The translations under genes were made by a program, and so were the position numbers. Of a stretch of 64,000 nucleotides of DNA, positions 28,054-36,332 are shown piece by piece. The DNA comes from Pirellulimonas nuda (lineage in GTDB: Bacteria; Planctomycetota; Planctomycetia; Pirellulales; Lacipirellulaceae). The DNA lies in contig NZ_CP036291.1 in the NCBI RefSeq assembly GCF_007750855.1, positions 2,542,001 to 2,606,000 of the forward strand. Reading direction: 5' to 3'. Below the pieces are notes generated by a model. The model was given only the letters and a program-made list of their open reading frames with translations, did no database searches and was not told the origin of the DNA. The stretch's first letter is position 1. Each line of letters starts with the position of its first letter.

Positions 28054-30326
28054 CACGGCGTCCCCCGGGCGGTTTTCCGCCACGTAGGCGCGGAATCGTA
28101 GAGCGAGATAGTGCGTTCTCCGAGGCCGCGGATGTCCCGCCGGAAGGCGTAGTAGTCCATGACCTGCCACAGTGGGATTACCGGCAGGTCGCCAAAAGCG
28201 AGCTGGTGAACGGACTGGAGCGCCGCCGACGCCTCGTTCCAGTTTCGCGCGGAGTCTAGCTTCTCCAATTCTAGCAACATGGGATCGCTGCACCTGCCCG
28301 CGATTCCGTCGGGCCCCAGCAGCCGACGCGCATCGGTGAGCGGCTCCCACATTGCGAGTTCGGCGTACCTCAAGTCGTACTGGGCCGATCCATCGAGCAG
28401 TTCAGACTCCGTCACCTTGACCAGCTCCGTTTCGATGCCGATCGCGGCCAATTGGATCTGGATTGTTTGACACGCGACGGTCGCAAGCGGGTCGTCTCGG
28501 TGGGCGAGTCGCAGCGTAGGGATCGGCGTGTTGGTGTCCGCCTCATCGGGTTCTCTTCCCGCCTCAACCAACCGGGCCTTTTGGAGATTGACCCACGCCA
28601 ATCGAGCGAGCAACGCGGCCAGCCGCGGCTGGTACTCGCGTGGTCGAACGCGGTCGTTGTAGGCGTACCCGACGCCGTCTGAGATCGACAAGCCGTTTGG
28701 GAAGGGGCCGCTGATCACCTGGAAGGCTGGCTCATCGCGTTCCCGACCGGCCAGAAGCACCGTGCCAAGGATTCTTTGGCGATCGATGCCGTAGGCGATC
28801 GCACGACGGAATTCACGCTGGTCCATGAGCGGGCTGCTTGTCGACGGGATCAGCGCGTGGATCTTTGGCAGCCGATACGACCCGACCGAGAATTCGCGCG
28901 TGGCGCGGAACTGCCCAAGCTGCCACGGCATGATGTTGGCAAGGACGTCGATCTCGCCAGACTTCAGAGCAGAAGCCGCTGCCTGCTCATTGTCGTACAG
29001 CAATTCCTCGATGGTCCCCCCTACGCCGGCGCCCGACGTGCGGTCCATCGACCAACGCGTCGGGTCGGCGTCGACCCAATGCGAGTCGTGTGACTCTAGC
29101 GGTACGTCGCTTAGCACCGCCTCGGGTCGGACGTGCAATTGAGACAGACTCACTTCAACTAGGTCCGATTCTGGAGCCGCTACCCCCGAAAGCAGTCGTG
29201 CAACGCCCGAACGGAACGCGTCCGCTCCCGGTTCGGCCGACTCGAGAATGCTGCGGGCGAGCCCGTCCAGGCGGTAGCCCGATTCCAGCTCCGCGGGGCT
29301 CACTTCAAAGGTAAGCCTCCGCCCCGTCTCGTTCTGAGCGAGTTTGCCGTGCGGGAACCGGTAGATTCCCCCTTCCGGAGAATAGTCGCTGAGCTGGGTC
29401 AGGGTCGACACGGCGAGCCTGCCGGCACGGGTGGTGGCGGGGAGGTCGAGTCGCGGCGAGGCGTCCAACGCGGGGCGATCAAGAACCCCTACAACGATCG
29501 TCGGGTGTCTACGCTGCACTTCGTCCAACAACGCACGGGCCGGCTTGCTGTCGGGCCAGATCGCGAGCGCTTGCCCAGCGGCTGCGCGCGCCTCTTGAAA
29601 TTTTTCTGCCGCCAGCAGGCTGGCTCCCTCCTTGACCTTGGCTTCAGCGGCTCGTTCAAACCGACCGCGCCAGGCGGCGATCACACTTGGCTGGATGTCT
29701 CCAAACTGCTTGTCGAGCACGTCGAGCACCCGTCTAGCAGCCCCAAACTTCTTGTCGCGCAGCTTGTCTTGGATCAGCTTGTCGCCCACCACGTCGACGG
29801 CGCTCGCAAGACCCTGAAACGCAGGGTTCTGATCGTGAAGGCTCATCAGCACCGCCAGGGCCCGGTCGTGCTCCCCCGCCTTGAACGCCGCCAGGGCGTC
29901 GCGCTGGAGGAAGCGTTGGGCAAGCGCGTCGAGGCCGGACGCGTTCGGATACCGTAGGTAAAGGCGCGCCAAGTAGTCGAAGGCCTCGTCGTACTTCTCT
30001 GCGCTTATCATCTCCTCCGCCTGCTCAAGAAGCAGGTCTTCAAACATGATTATCTTCTGGATGCTGTTCCAAGCGATCTCGATCGGCTGACCGGGACGGT
30101 CGAGCCACTGAACCGTCAGTGCGCCCCCGGGGAACGGGCTCGGCACGATTCGATTCGGAAAGTCGAGCGGTGCTACACGAAGCTGCTGGTTGCCCGCCTT
30201 GAGCACGATCGTGTCGAACGGGGCCTGCTCGATGAGTGACGGCTGTTGTCCCGCGGCAACGGATGCCGCGAGGCATGCCGCCATCGTGCAGAGCAGCCGT
30301 TTCGGGATCGTGGGTTGTGAAACCAT
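28053..30326 (-). CDS. TPR / family 5 solute-binding protein fusion
   Basis: A 757-residue exported protein. A signal peptide (about residues 1-25) is followed by a helical TPR-like region (about 100-270, with the repeated 'AEEMISAEKYDEAFDYLARLY' pattern). Then comes a peptide/nickel type family 5 solute-binding domain: IMPWQLG, FRRAIAYGIDRQRIL (near 510-524), and the C-terminal LPVIPLWQVMDYYAFRR. No permease or ATPase of a peptide transporter is nearby, so import in the usual sense is doubtful; the domain may sense or hold a ligand. The gene is coupled to the next by a TGATG overlap and follows the beta-propeller gene. Confidence 0.82.
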   Translation of the reverse strand: MVSQPTIPKRLLCTMAACLAASVAAGQQPSLIEQAPFDTIVLKAGNQQLRVAPLDFPNRIVPSPFPGGALTVQWLDRPGQPIEIAWNSIQKIIMFEDLLLEQAEEMISAEKYDEAFDYLARLYLRYPNASGLDALAQRFLQRDALAAFKAGEHDRALAVLMSLHDQNPAFQGLASAVDVVGDKLIQDKLRDKKFGAARRVLDVLDKQFGDIQPSVIAAWRGRFERAAEAKVKEGASLLAAEKFQEARAAAGQALAIWPDSKPARALLDEVQRRHPTIVVGVLDRPALDASPRLDLPATTRAGRLAVSTLTQLSDYSPEGGIYRFPHGKLAQNETGRRLTFEVSPAELESGYRLDGLARSILESAEPGADAFRSGVARLLSGVAAPESDLVEVSLSQLHVRPEAVLSDVPLESHDSHWVDADPTRWSMDRTSGAGVGGTIEELLYDNEQAAASALKSGEIDVLANIMPWQLGQFRATREFSVGSYRLPKIHALIPSTSSPLMDQREFRRAIAYGIDRQRILGTVLLAGRERDEPAFQVISGPFPNGLSISDGVGYAYNDRVRPREYQPRLAALLARLAWVNLQKARLVEAGREPDEADTNTPIPTLRLAHRDDPLATVACQTIQIQLAAIGIETELVKVTESELLDGSAQYDLRYAELAMWEPLTDARRLLGPDGIAGRCSDPMLLELEKLDSARNWNEASAALQSVHQLAFGDLPVIPLWQVMDYYAFRRDIRGLGERTISLYDSAPTWRKTARGTP

Positions 30327-30348
30327 CGTCAGGAACTAGCGCATAGCG

Positions 30349-33300
30349 CTACTTTGGGGGGCTGATGACCAGGACAGCGCCATCGGCAGCAGCGATGAGG
30401 ACGCGGGGGCCCATCATGGTTGGTCCGGACGCGATGGGTTGCCCCACGAAGACTTGAGAAGCAAGCTCACCAGAATTGAGATTGACCTTTATCAAACGGC
30501 CGTCCTTGGTGGTGGCCAGCAGCGAATCGCCCTCGACAGCGGGCGCGCCGGTTAGGTCGCCGCCCGAAAGGGGCAGTTGCCACGCAATGGACCCATCGGC
30601 ATCGACCGCCGCCATCTCGCCGTCTGCGGAGACGACCACGCACCGGCCGGGCCCCACGGCGTAAGGGCCCCAAACCGCCGGGGACCCCAGGTCGGGGTCG
30701 GCGACGCTCTCGAGCGAAGGCGTCGAGAGCAGCATCAATCGGCCTCCCTGAGTCGGGAACGCCACGACGCGATCGAGCATCGCTCCCCGCCCGACAATGG
30801 GGGAGGGACCAACATCGCTCCGTTGAACCGCTTTGAGCGAGCCAGAATCGATGGCCAAGCAGTGGATGTTCTGCACGCCATCGGTGACCACCACCACCCC
30901 ATCGCCGGCCGCGGCTGGGAGCCAGGCGTAGGCTTCTCCCGGCTGAATCGTCGGCTGGAACGGCGTTCCCAGAGGCTGTGCTCCTTGCTTTCCGAGCAGG
31001 AAGACCTGGCCGACTTTGAGCGGTGCGATCCAACCCCCCGACACCGGGGTGGGTTCGCACGCAAGGGGCGATGGCAGCGACCCCGAGACAACCGGCGCCT
31101 TTTGATTCGTTAGGTCGATCGTATTGATCGAGACCGAGCCGCCCGCTGAGACCGCGAATGAATCGGCCGAGATTGCAGTCAAGAACTCCAGTGGCTGGGC
31201 GGGACGCTCCGCTGCGGCCGGGAGCGACGTGTCAAGGATGCGTCTGCCAACGGCGTCGCGGTCGAAGAAGAACACGCGGCCGTCCGCGGCGGCCTGAAGG
31301 ATCCCACGTGGTTGATCGACCGCGACCGGGGGCCCCGCGGGCGCCGTCGCGAGGTCGGTTTCCCAATACAATCTGGCTGACTCGGCGTCCGCCGCCGCGA
31401 CGGTTACCCCGGTGGTTCCGCTGCGACGCCGGGAGTGAACCAAGACGTCGCCCAGCGATAGGATCTCACCGACGAACCGATCACGGATCAGAGGCGCGTC
31501 GATCGTTCGCGCGGGAAGGCGCTTGCCGGAAGGGGCGATTGCGTACTTGGTGATGCCACGGTCCGCCACCCACAGGTTGCCTTCGACGACTGCCGAAGCG
31601 CCACTCGAGCGCTCGTTCGACGCCGGCTCGCGGACAGCGAGCACCGTGAGCGGGTCTGCGGAGCTCCCGGCCGCGGTCTCAAATACAGTAATCTCCCCCG
31701 AGTTGCACACCACGGCGAAACGGCGGTTAAAGACGTGTGGCGGCTCGATCACCAGGCCGTTCATGCGGTAGCTGTCGAGCTCTTCGCCAATCGCCCCCTG
31801 GTCGTCGCTGCTGAGAACACGCACACGCGAGGTCGCAGCGCCGATGTTCTGAAGCAGCATCACTTTGTCGAGGATCGGGGTTGGCGCCGCGACGATGCTT
31901 CCGGGCGAGTGGCCTGAGTAATACACTCCAAGGCACTCAAAGCTCTTGGCGTCCAGAGAGTAGACGCTCGATTGCTCGCCGGCGACGTAGATCCGCTCGC
32001 CGCGCCCGTCGAACGCGGCGGGGGCAGAGACGGCTTGCGGGAACTGCACTTCGCCTACTTGGTCTCCCGACGCGAGGTTCACAACTAGAACACGTCCGGA
32101 CGGCAGAGTCACCAAGGCCAAGTTCGCCTGGACGGCAGGCCGCAGGATCGGCTCGCCGACCGGCAGCCTCCATTGCAACGCGCCCGTCGCCGGCTCGAGG
32201 CTAAGCAGTTCGTTGGCGATCGCGTCCCAAGCCAACACCGCGTCGGCCGTGCGCACCAATCCAACAGAGGCTTCGGGCCTCCCTAGGTATCGGCGCCACA
32301 GCAAACGACCGTCCTTGCTGTCGAGCCCGTACAGGACCCCGGAGAACTCAACAACGACGGGGCCCGAGGCGGGCGCCACGCCCTGGACGCGACGGTCGGC
32401 AAGCGCGAGCACGGCTTCCAGCGGCGTGGCGCCTTCCTCCTTCGCGGACTCTTTGGGCTTGGCTTCGTAACGCACGAGTCCCTGCTCAGACGCAGACGCC
32501 GCCGCGATCGCCTCAGCGAGGGCCCCTTCTTCCATCAGCTCCGGATGCGCCTTGATAAACTCGGCGTGCATTCCGTACGCGCCACGTATGTCGCCATTGG
32601 AGGTGGCGTCCTGCATCGACTTGATGGTCTTGCTGAGCGCGTCCAGAGCGGTTTGGCGGCGGGCGATCCGATCGAGGATCGCGCGCGTCTCTTCTAAGTC
32701 CCCTTCGTCGCGAAGGGATCTGGGCACGTACTTCGTGTTGTTTGAGAGCCCGATCGCTTGTTTGGAGAGCTCTACGAAACTCTCAATTTCTTCCTGCGTT
32801 CCCGCGGTGTCCGCTTTCTCGGCCAGGCCGCGGGCGATCTTGGGGAGCAGCGTCGACAGCTCGGCTTTCGCCTGGTCCTGTTCGTTGAAGTACGGCTCGT
32901 CCTCGATCCTGGGGAGTTCGTCGGCGGCCACCTGCAGGGCGATCTTGTCGTTGCTGCCGGTCTTCTGCCGAAGATTCGCCAGCACCGATTGAACTCTGGC
33001 TTGGCCGGCGCTCGGGTGGTTGGGGAACTTCGTGGTGAACTGGTTGTAGAAATCAATCGCCTGCGTATAGGCGCCCGCTTCGAACGATTCAGTCGCCTTG
33101 GACAGGAGTGCGTCGCCCGATTCACTGTTGAGGTAGTACAGGATTGCTCCGCCTACCAACAACAACAACGCAAGAGAACCCCCTCCAATGAGGATTAGCG
33201 GCGAGTCGAACTCGTTCTTCTTAGCTTTCTTGCGTTTTCCCTTGGAGGCGGACGACTTCTTCTTCCCCTTGCTGGATTTCTCGTCGATCGCCGCATCGGC

Positions 33301-33573
33301 GGGCTCGGGGCCCAAGCCTGCGTCGCCGAGCGTGTCGAGTCCGCCGCCAAGCGGGTCGAAGGCGGCGAGGTCCACCTGCTCCGTCTCCGGACCGCGTAGG
33401 ATGCTCTTGGCCTCGTCTTTCGAGAGGTGCCCTTCGTTGACCAAGAACTTGGCCAGCGACCTTCCCGACGGGGGATTCGCGTTTGCGGCCAACTTCTGCC
33501 GCAGCCGCTTGAGCATCGGTTCGGGGAGCTTCTTAGCCGCTTCGAGCGCGTCGATCAGTTCTTCAGCGGTCAT
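30349..33573 (-). CDS. membrane-anchored PQQ-like beta-propeller protein with TPR
   Basis: A 1074-residue protein. Residues 1-62 form a helical domain (LAKFLVNEGHLSKDEAKSILRG) related to the N-terminus of the kinase at 25227. A Lys-rich linker (about 105-120) precedes a single membrane segment (about 127-150, LILIGGGSLALLLLVGG). TPR-like helices follow (155-340), then PQQ/quinoprotein-type beta-propeller blades to the end (for example LLWRRYLG and GSIAWQLPLSGG). The N-terminus is predicted cytoplasmic and the propeller periplasmic. It lies 66 bases after the second exbD gene and 22 bases before the solute-binding gene. Confidence 0.85.
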   Translation of the reverse strand: MTAEELIDALEAAKKLPEPMLKRLRQKLAANANPPSGRSLAKFLVNEGHLSKDEAKSILRGPETEQVDLAAFDPLGGGLDTLGDAGLGPEPADAAIDEKSSKGKKKSSASKGKRKKAKKNEFDSPLILIGGGSLALLLLVGGAILYYLNSESGDALLSKATESFEAGAYTQAIDFYNQFTTKFPNHPSAGQARVQSVLANLRQKTGSNDKIALQVAADELPRIEDEPYFNEQDQAKAELSTLLPKIARGLAEKADTAGTQEEIESFVELSKQAIGLSNNTKYVPRSLRDEGDLEETRAILDRIARRQTALDALSKTIKSMQDATSNGDIRGAYGMHAEFIKAHPELMEEGALAEAIAAASASEQGLVRYEAKPKESAKEEGATPLEAVLALADRRVQGVAPASGPVVVEFSGVLYGLDSKDGRLLWRRYLGRPEASVGLVRTADAVLAWDAIANELLSLEPATGALQWRLPVGEPILRPAVQANLALVTLPSGRVLVVNLASGDQVGEVQFPQAVSAPAAFDGRGERIYVAGEQSSVYSLDAKSFECLGVYYSGHSPGSIVAAPTPILDKVMLLQNIGAATSRVRVLSSDDQGAIGEELDSYRMNGLVIEPPHVFNRRFAVVCNSGEITVFETAAGSSADPLTVLAVREPASNERSSGASAVVEGNLWVADRGITKYAIAPSGKRLPARTIDAPLIRDRFVGEILSLGDVLVHSRRRSGTTGVTVAAADAESARLYWETDLATAPAGPPVAVDQPRGILQAAADGRVFFFDRDAVGRRILDTSLPAAAERPAQPLEFLTAISADSFAVSAGGSVSINTIDLTNQKAPVVSGSLPSPLACEPTPVSGGWIAPLKVGQVFLLGKQGAQPLGTPFQPTIQPGEAYAWLPAAAGDGVVVVTDGVQNIHCLAIDSGSLKAVQRSDVGPSPIVGRGAMLDRVVAFPTQGGRLMLLSTPSLESVADPDLGSPAVWGPYAVGPGRCVVVSADGEMAAVDADGSIAWQLPLSGGDLTGAPAVEGDSLLATTKDGRLIKVNLNSGELASQVFVGQPIASGPTMMGPRVLIAAADGAVLVISPPK

Positions 33574-33639
33574 GTGCCTCTTCTCGGCCCGGTCTGGGCC
33601 GCGCTTCCGGTTGCATGCGTCGCCCGACTCGTTGGGGCG

Positions 33640-34221
33640 CTATAGGTCTTCGTCTTCGTACTTCGCCAACTGGATCTCTTCGGCCTGAGCGCTCACGCCC
33701 GCGTCCAGGGCCGCAACGACAAACTCGTGCGTTGCGTCGCCGTGTGCCTGGACCACCACCTTGGCCGGGCCGGCGCCGAACTTGCCCCCCTTCCCTTCTC
33801 GGGCTTGGCGGACCTTCTCGCGCATCTCCTGCTTGCTGGGCGCCCGTTGCTCTTCGTTCCACAGCGGCGCGCCGATCCAAAAAACATTGTCGCCGTCGAT
33901 GCGTATCAGGATCGAGTCCTTTTCGACGTCCTCAACCGTCTGCGATGCGGCCGCCTCGTCGTCCTGCACGGGGGGGACCAGCAAAGCCGATTGAAGCGCG
34001 AACGCAGCAGTGATCATGAAGAAGATCAGCAGCAGGAACGTGACGTCGATCATCGGCGTCATGTCCACTTCGTCGTCGACTCGCTTATCGACGACCTGCT
34101 GCTCGTAGTGATCGTGCGAGACCTCGTCGGGCCGGAACGCGATTTGCGAACGGGCAGCGTCAGGGTCCGAAGAGGGGAGGTCCTCGGGCGGCGGCTGGTT
34201 TGGCGGTTTGGAAGCCATCAA
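33640..34221 (-). CDS. exbD: ExbD/TolR biopolymer transport protein (second copy)
   Basis: A 193-residue single-pass protein of the proton-driven ExbB-ExbD type. The membrane segment holds the key acid: DMTPMIDVTFLLLIFFMI (about residues 53-70), with the Asp needed for proton coupling. The N-terminus is long and Pro-rich, and the periplasmic domain ends in an acidic tail (KYEDEDL). ATG 34221 overlaps the stop of the first exbD by 4 bases (ATGA), so both are made together. Having two different ExbD subunits suggests a hetero-dimeric motor partner. Confidence 0.92.
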   Translation of the reverse strand: MMASKPPNQPPPEDLPSSDPDAARSQIAFRPDEVSHDHYEQQVVDKRVDDEVDMTPMIDVTFLLLIFFMITAAFALQSALLVPPVQDDEAAASQTVEDVEKDSILIRIDGDNVFWIGAPLWNEEQRAPSKQEMREKVRQAREGKGGKFGAGPAKVVVQAHGDATHEFVVAALDAGVSAQAEEIQLAKYEDEDL

Positions 34222-34712
34222 TCCTTCTCCAGGATCGCGTAGGCGAGCTGGATTCCGCTCACTTTGGAGCAGTCGCCGGTCACCCGCCAGACTTCGCGGA
34301 ACGGGACGCTCTTGTCGGCCTTAATGACGACGTTGGTCTTCCCTTCTTGCAGACCTTTCTCAACAAGCTCAACGATCTTCTCCTCTTGTTCCTCGGGGTC
34401 GTCCGACAGGCGAGCCGACTCCACCTGGCCGTCCGCCGCGTACACCGGGGCGCTGTCCACGCCCACTTCGCCGATGGTGAGCAAAGTTGAGTAGAGCTGT
34501 TCGACCGGGCTGCCGCGCGACGCGATCGGCAGGTCGATCGCCGTCTGTTGGTCGGGCGTCGAGGCAACGATGAAGAAGATCAGCAGCAGGAAAGTCACGT
34601 CGATCATCGGCGTGAGGTCGGGGTCTCCTTCGGAATCGGTGCGCGACTTCCGCGGCGCCGCTGCCGACGCCTCGTGCAGCGATTCGGAAGGAGATTGAAG
34701 CAGGGCCGGCAT
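34218..34712 (-). CDS. exbD: ExbD/TolR biopolymer transport protein (first copy)
   Basis: A 164-residue ExbD/TolR subunit. The N-terminal 30 residues are cytoplasmic, then DLTPMIDVTFLLLIFFIVA (about residues 32-50) carries the conserved Asp; the periplasmic domain contains the helix-rich part ending in ILEKD. It differs from the second copy (193 aa) mainly outside the membrane segment, so the two are paralogues rather than a duplicate. It is 42 bases downstream of the exbB gene and overlaps the second exbD by 4 bases. Confidence 0.92.
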   Translation of the reverse strand: MPALLQSPSESLHEASAAAPRKSRTDSEGDPDLTPMIDVTFLLLIFFIVASTPDQQTAIDLPIASRGSPVEQLYSTLLTIGEVGVDSAPVYAADGQVESARLSDDPEEQEEKIVELVEKGLQEGKTNVVIKADKSVPFREVWRVTGDCSKVSGIQLAYAILEKD

Positions 34713-34754
34713 CGGAACGTTCCTCTGTCCACGTTAAGTTGGTCCGCGCGACGA

Positions 34755-35387
34755 TCACGCCCTGCCCGTGATCGACTGCAGGGACTCCATGAGCCGCGTC
34801 AGCCCGCTGGCGATCAGGTCTTCCATCTTGCGGATCTGGATGTTGATGGACGCGGTGGTGATCATCAGCGGCACCGCGATCGCCAAGCCGAGGGCCGTGG
34901 TGATCAACGCCACCATGATGTTGCCCGCCATCACGCCCGGGTCGACCTTCGTTCCCTGGCCGAGGTTGTCGAACGCCGCCATCATGCCGATGACGGTGCC
35001 GAACAGCCCGACCATGGGGGCGCTCTTGGTGACGGTGCTGACCCATGCCAGCCGGTGCTCGATATCGGCCAGCACGTCCTGTTGAAACCGTTCGACCAAA
35101 CGCCGCTGGACCTTGATGGGGCCAAGGTCGCGATTCTCGATGGCGTAGAGCGCAAGCTGGGGCATGGCGCGGCGGTCGTCCTCGCAGATTTCGATCGCCT
35201 TTTCGTTGTCCCCTTTGGCAAGTTCTACGTCGAGTTCGTCGAAGAATTCGGTCTGCTCCTCCTCATTGCGGAACCGCACCTGGGCTACTCGGCGCCACAC
35301 GAGAACGGCGTTGAACGCCCCCCAGATCGCCAGCAAGGCCATCGACGCGTAGATGGCGTAGCCGATTAAATTGAACAGTTCTTGCAT
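34755..35387 (-). CDS. exbB: MotA/TolQ/ExbB proton channel protein
   Basis: A 210-residue inner-membrane protein with three likely membrane segments: residues about 7-28, and the pair about 118-140 (SAPMVGLFGTVIGMMAAF) and 157-178 (MVALITTALGLAIAVPLM). These are the conserved ExbB/TolQ/MotA channel parts. With the two ExbD it should form a motor that uses the proton gradient to do work in the envelope. No TonB or TolA-like protein is in the cluster, so the moving partner is probably another member of this operon. Confidence 0.93.
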   Translation of the reverse strand: MQELFNLIGYAIYASMALLAIWGAFNAVLVWRRVAQVRFRNEEEQTEFFDELDVELAKGDNEKAIEICEDDRRAMPQLALYAIENRDLGPIKVQRRLVERFQQDVLADIEHRLAWVSTVTKSAPMVGLFGTVIGMMAAFDNLGQGTKVDPGVMAGNIMVALITTALGLAIAVPLMITTASINIQIRKMEDLIASGLTRLMESLQSITGRA

Positions 35388-35438
35388 GCCGGTCGGCTCA
35401 CGTATGGTGTTTCGGGCGCCCGGGCACGGGCGCCAGCA

Positions 35439-36320
35439 CTAATAGTAATACACTTGATCTTCGAGTGCTATTTGAAACCCGCTTCCCCCGCGGGTCACGC
35501 GGAAGACGCTCCGCTGCACCTCGTTGATCTGCTTCTTTTTCGACTCGGCTTGATTAAACTCTTGCTCGAGCAGCTCCCGAGCCGCTTCGTCGGGCCAAAA
35601 CGTGACGGTGAACGCTCCTCGGGCGCCGATCCCGGCCTTTTCTGCCAGCCGGCGGTCGAGCGTGTTGAGCGGCGATCCGACCGGATTAATGGTGTACAGC
35701 CGCTTTTCTTGATCGGGGGGCGCCGATCGGACCACGGGGTTCGCCCCGGCCAGGTTCTTTGCGTAGTAGATCAGGTTGTTTTGCTGGTCGAGGACCCCGA
35801 GCTCTAGCTTGTAGAAGTCGTACCACTGCGCGTACTCGTCTACGCTGCCCGGCTCGTACTTGATCTGGCGGACGGGCTCCTCGCCTTCGAGTCCCTCGCC
35901 GCCGTCCCCCGCGCGGCGGCTATCGCCCAGCCCGCTACCCTTTCCGGCTTCGGTATCGGAGTCGACCGCCTCATCGCTGAGCAGCGCTGAAGTGGTGGAG
36001 AGATCGCTCAGGGCGGAGAGCGTGTCCTGTAGCTTCGGCTCGGTCAACTCCGGGGCGTCTTCCTGCCCGGGGGGTTCCAGGTCGCGGGCCACACCCATCG
36101 CCGCGTCGGCCGGTCGGCTCGCGAACTCGATCGGCTTAAACTCAATCGCGATCTCACTCCGGAACTTGAAGTGCGTCATGTACCAGATGAAAACCAAGCC
36201 GGCGACCAGCACCCCCACGATCAGCAGCAGCGCGATCAACGCGCTCGAAGAACGGTCGTACGAGTTTACCGTGAGCCGGTAACTCGGCCGTGAATGGGGC
36301 GTGCTGGGGAGGGAGGCCAT
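35439..36320 (-). CDS. hypothetical single-pass membrane protein of ExbBD cluster
   Basis: A 293-residue protein with a cytoplasmic N-terminus of about 25 residues, one membrane segment (about 27-48, ALIALLLIVGVLVAGLVFIWYM), a disordered Ser/Asp/Pro stretch (about 60-150), and a C-terminal domain with a KYEPGSVDEYAQWYDFYKLELGVL block. This layout (short cytoplasmic end, membrane segment, flexible linker, folded periplasmic end) is like that of TonB/TolA-type partners, although I see no sequence similarity to either. It is encoded just upstream of exbB and is a candidate for the moving partner. Confidence 0.65.
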   Translation of the reverse strand: MASLPSTPHSRPSYRLTVNSYDRSSSALIALLLIVGVLVAGLVFIWYMTHFKFRSEIAIEFKPIEFASRPADAAMGVARDLEPPGQEDAPELTEPKLQDTLSALSDLSTTSALLSDEAVDSDTEAGKGSGLGDSRRAGDGGEGLEGEEPVRQIKYEPGSVDEYAQWYDFYKLELGVLDQQNNLIYYAKNLAGANPVVRSAPPDQEKRLYTINPVGSPLNTLDRRLAEKAGIGARGAFTVTFWPDEAARELLEQEFNQAESKKKQINEVQRSVFRVTRGGSGFQIALEDQVYYY

Positions 36321-36332
36321 AGAAGCGTTGTG

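Noticed and set aside
28054-28350. upstream extension of the last ExbBD-cluster gene
   Set aside because: The extension overlaps the solute-binding gene in another frame and gives an Arg-rich leader. ATG 28053 starts a clear signal peptide with a TGATG overlap.
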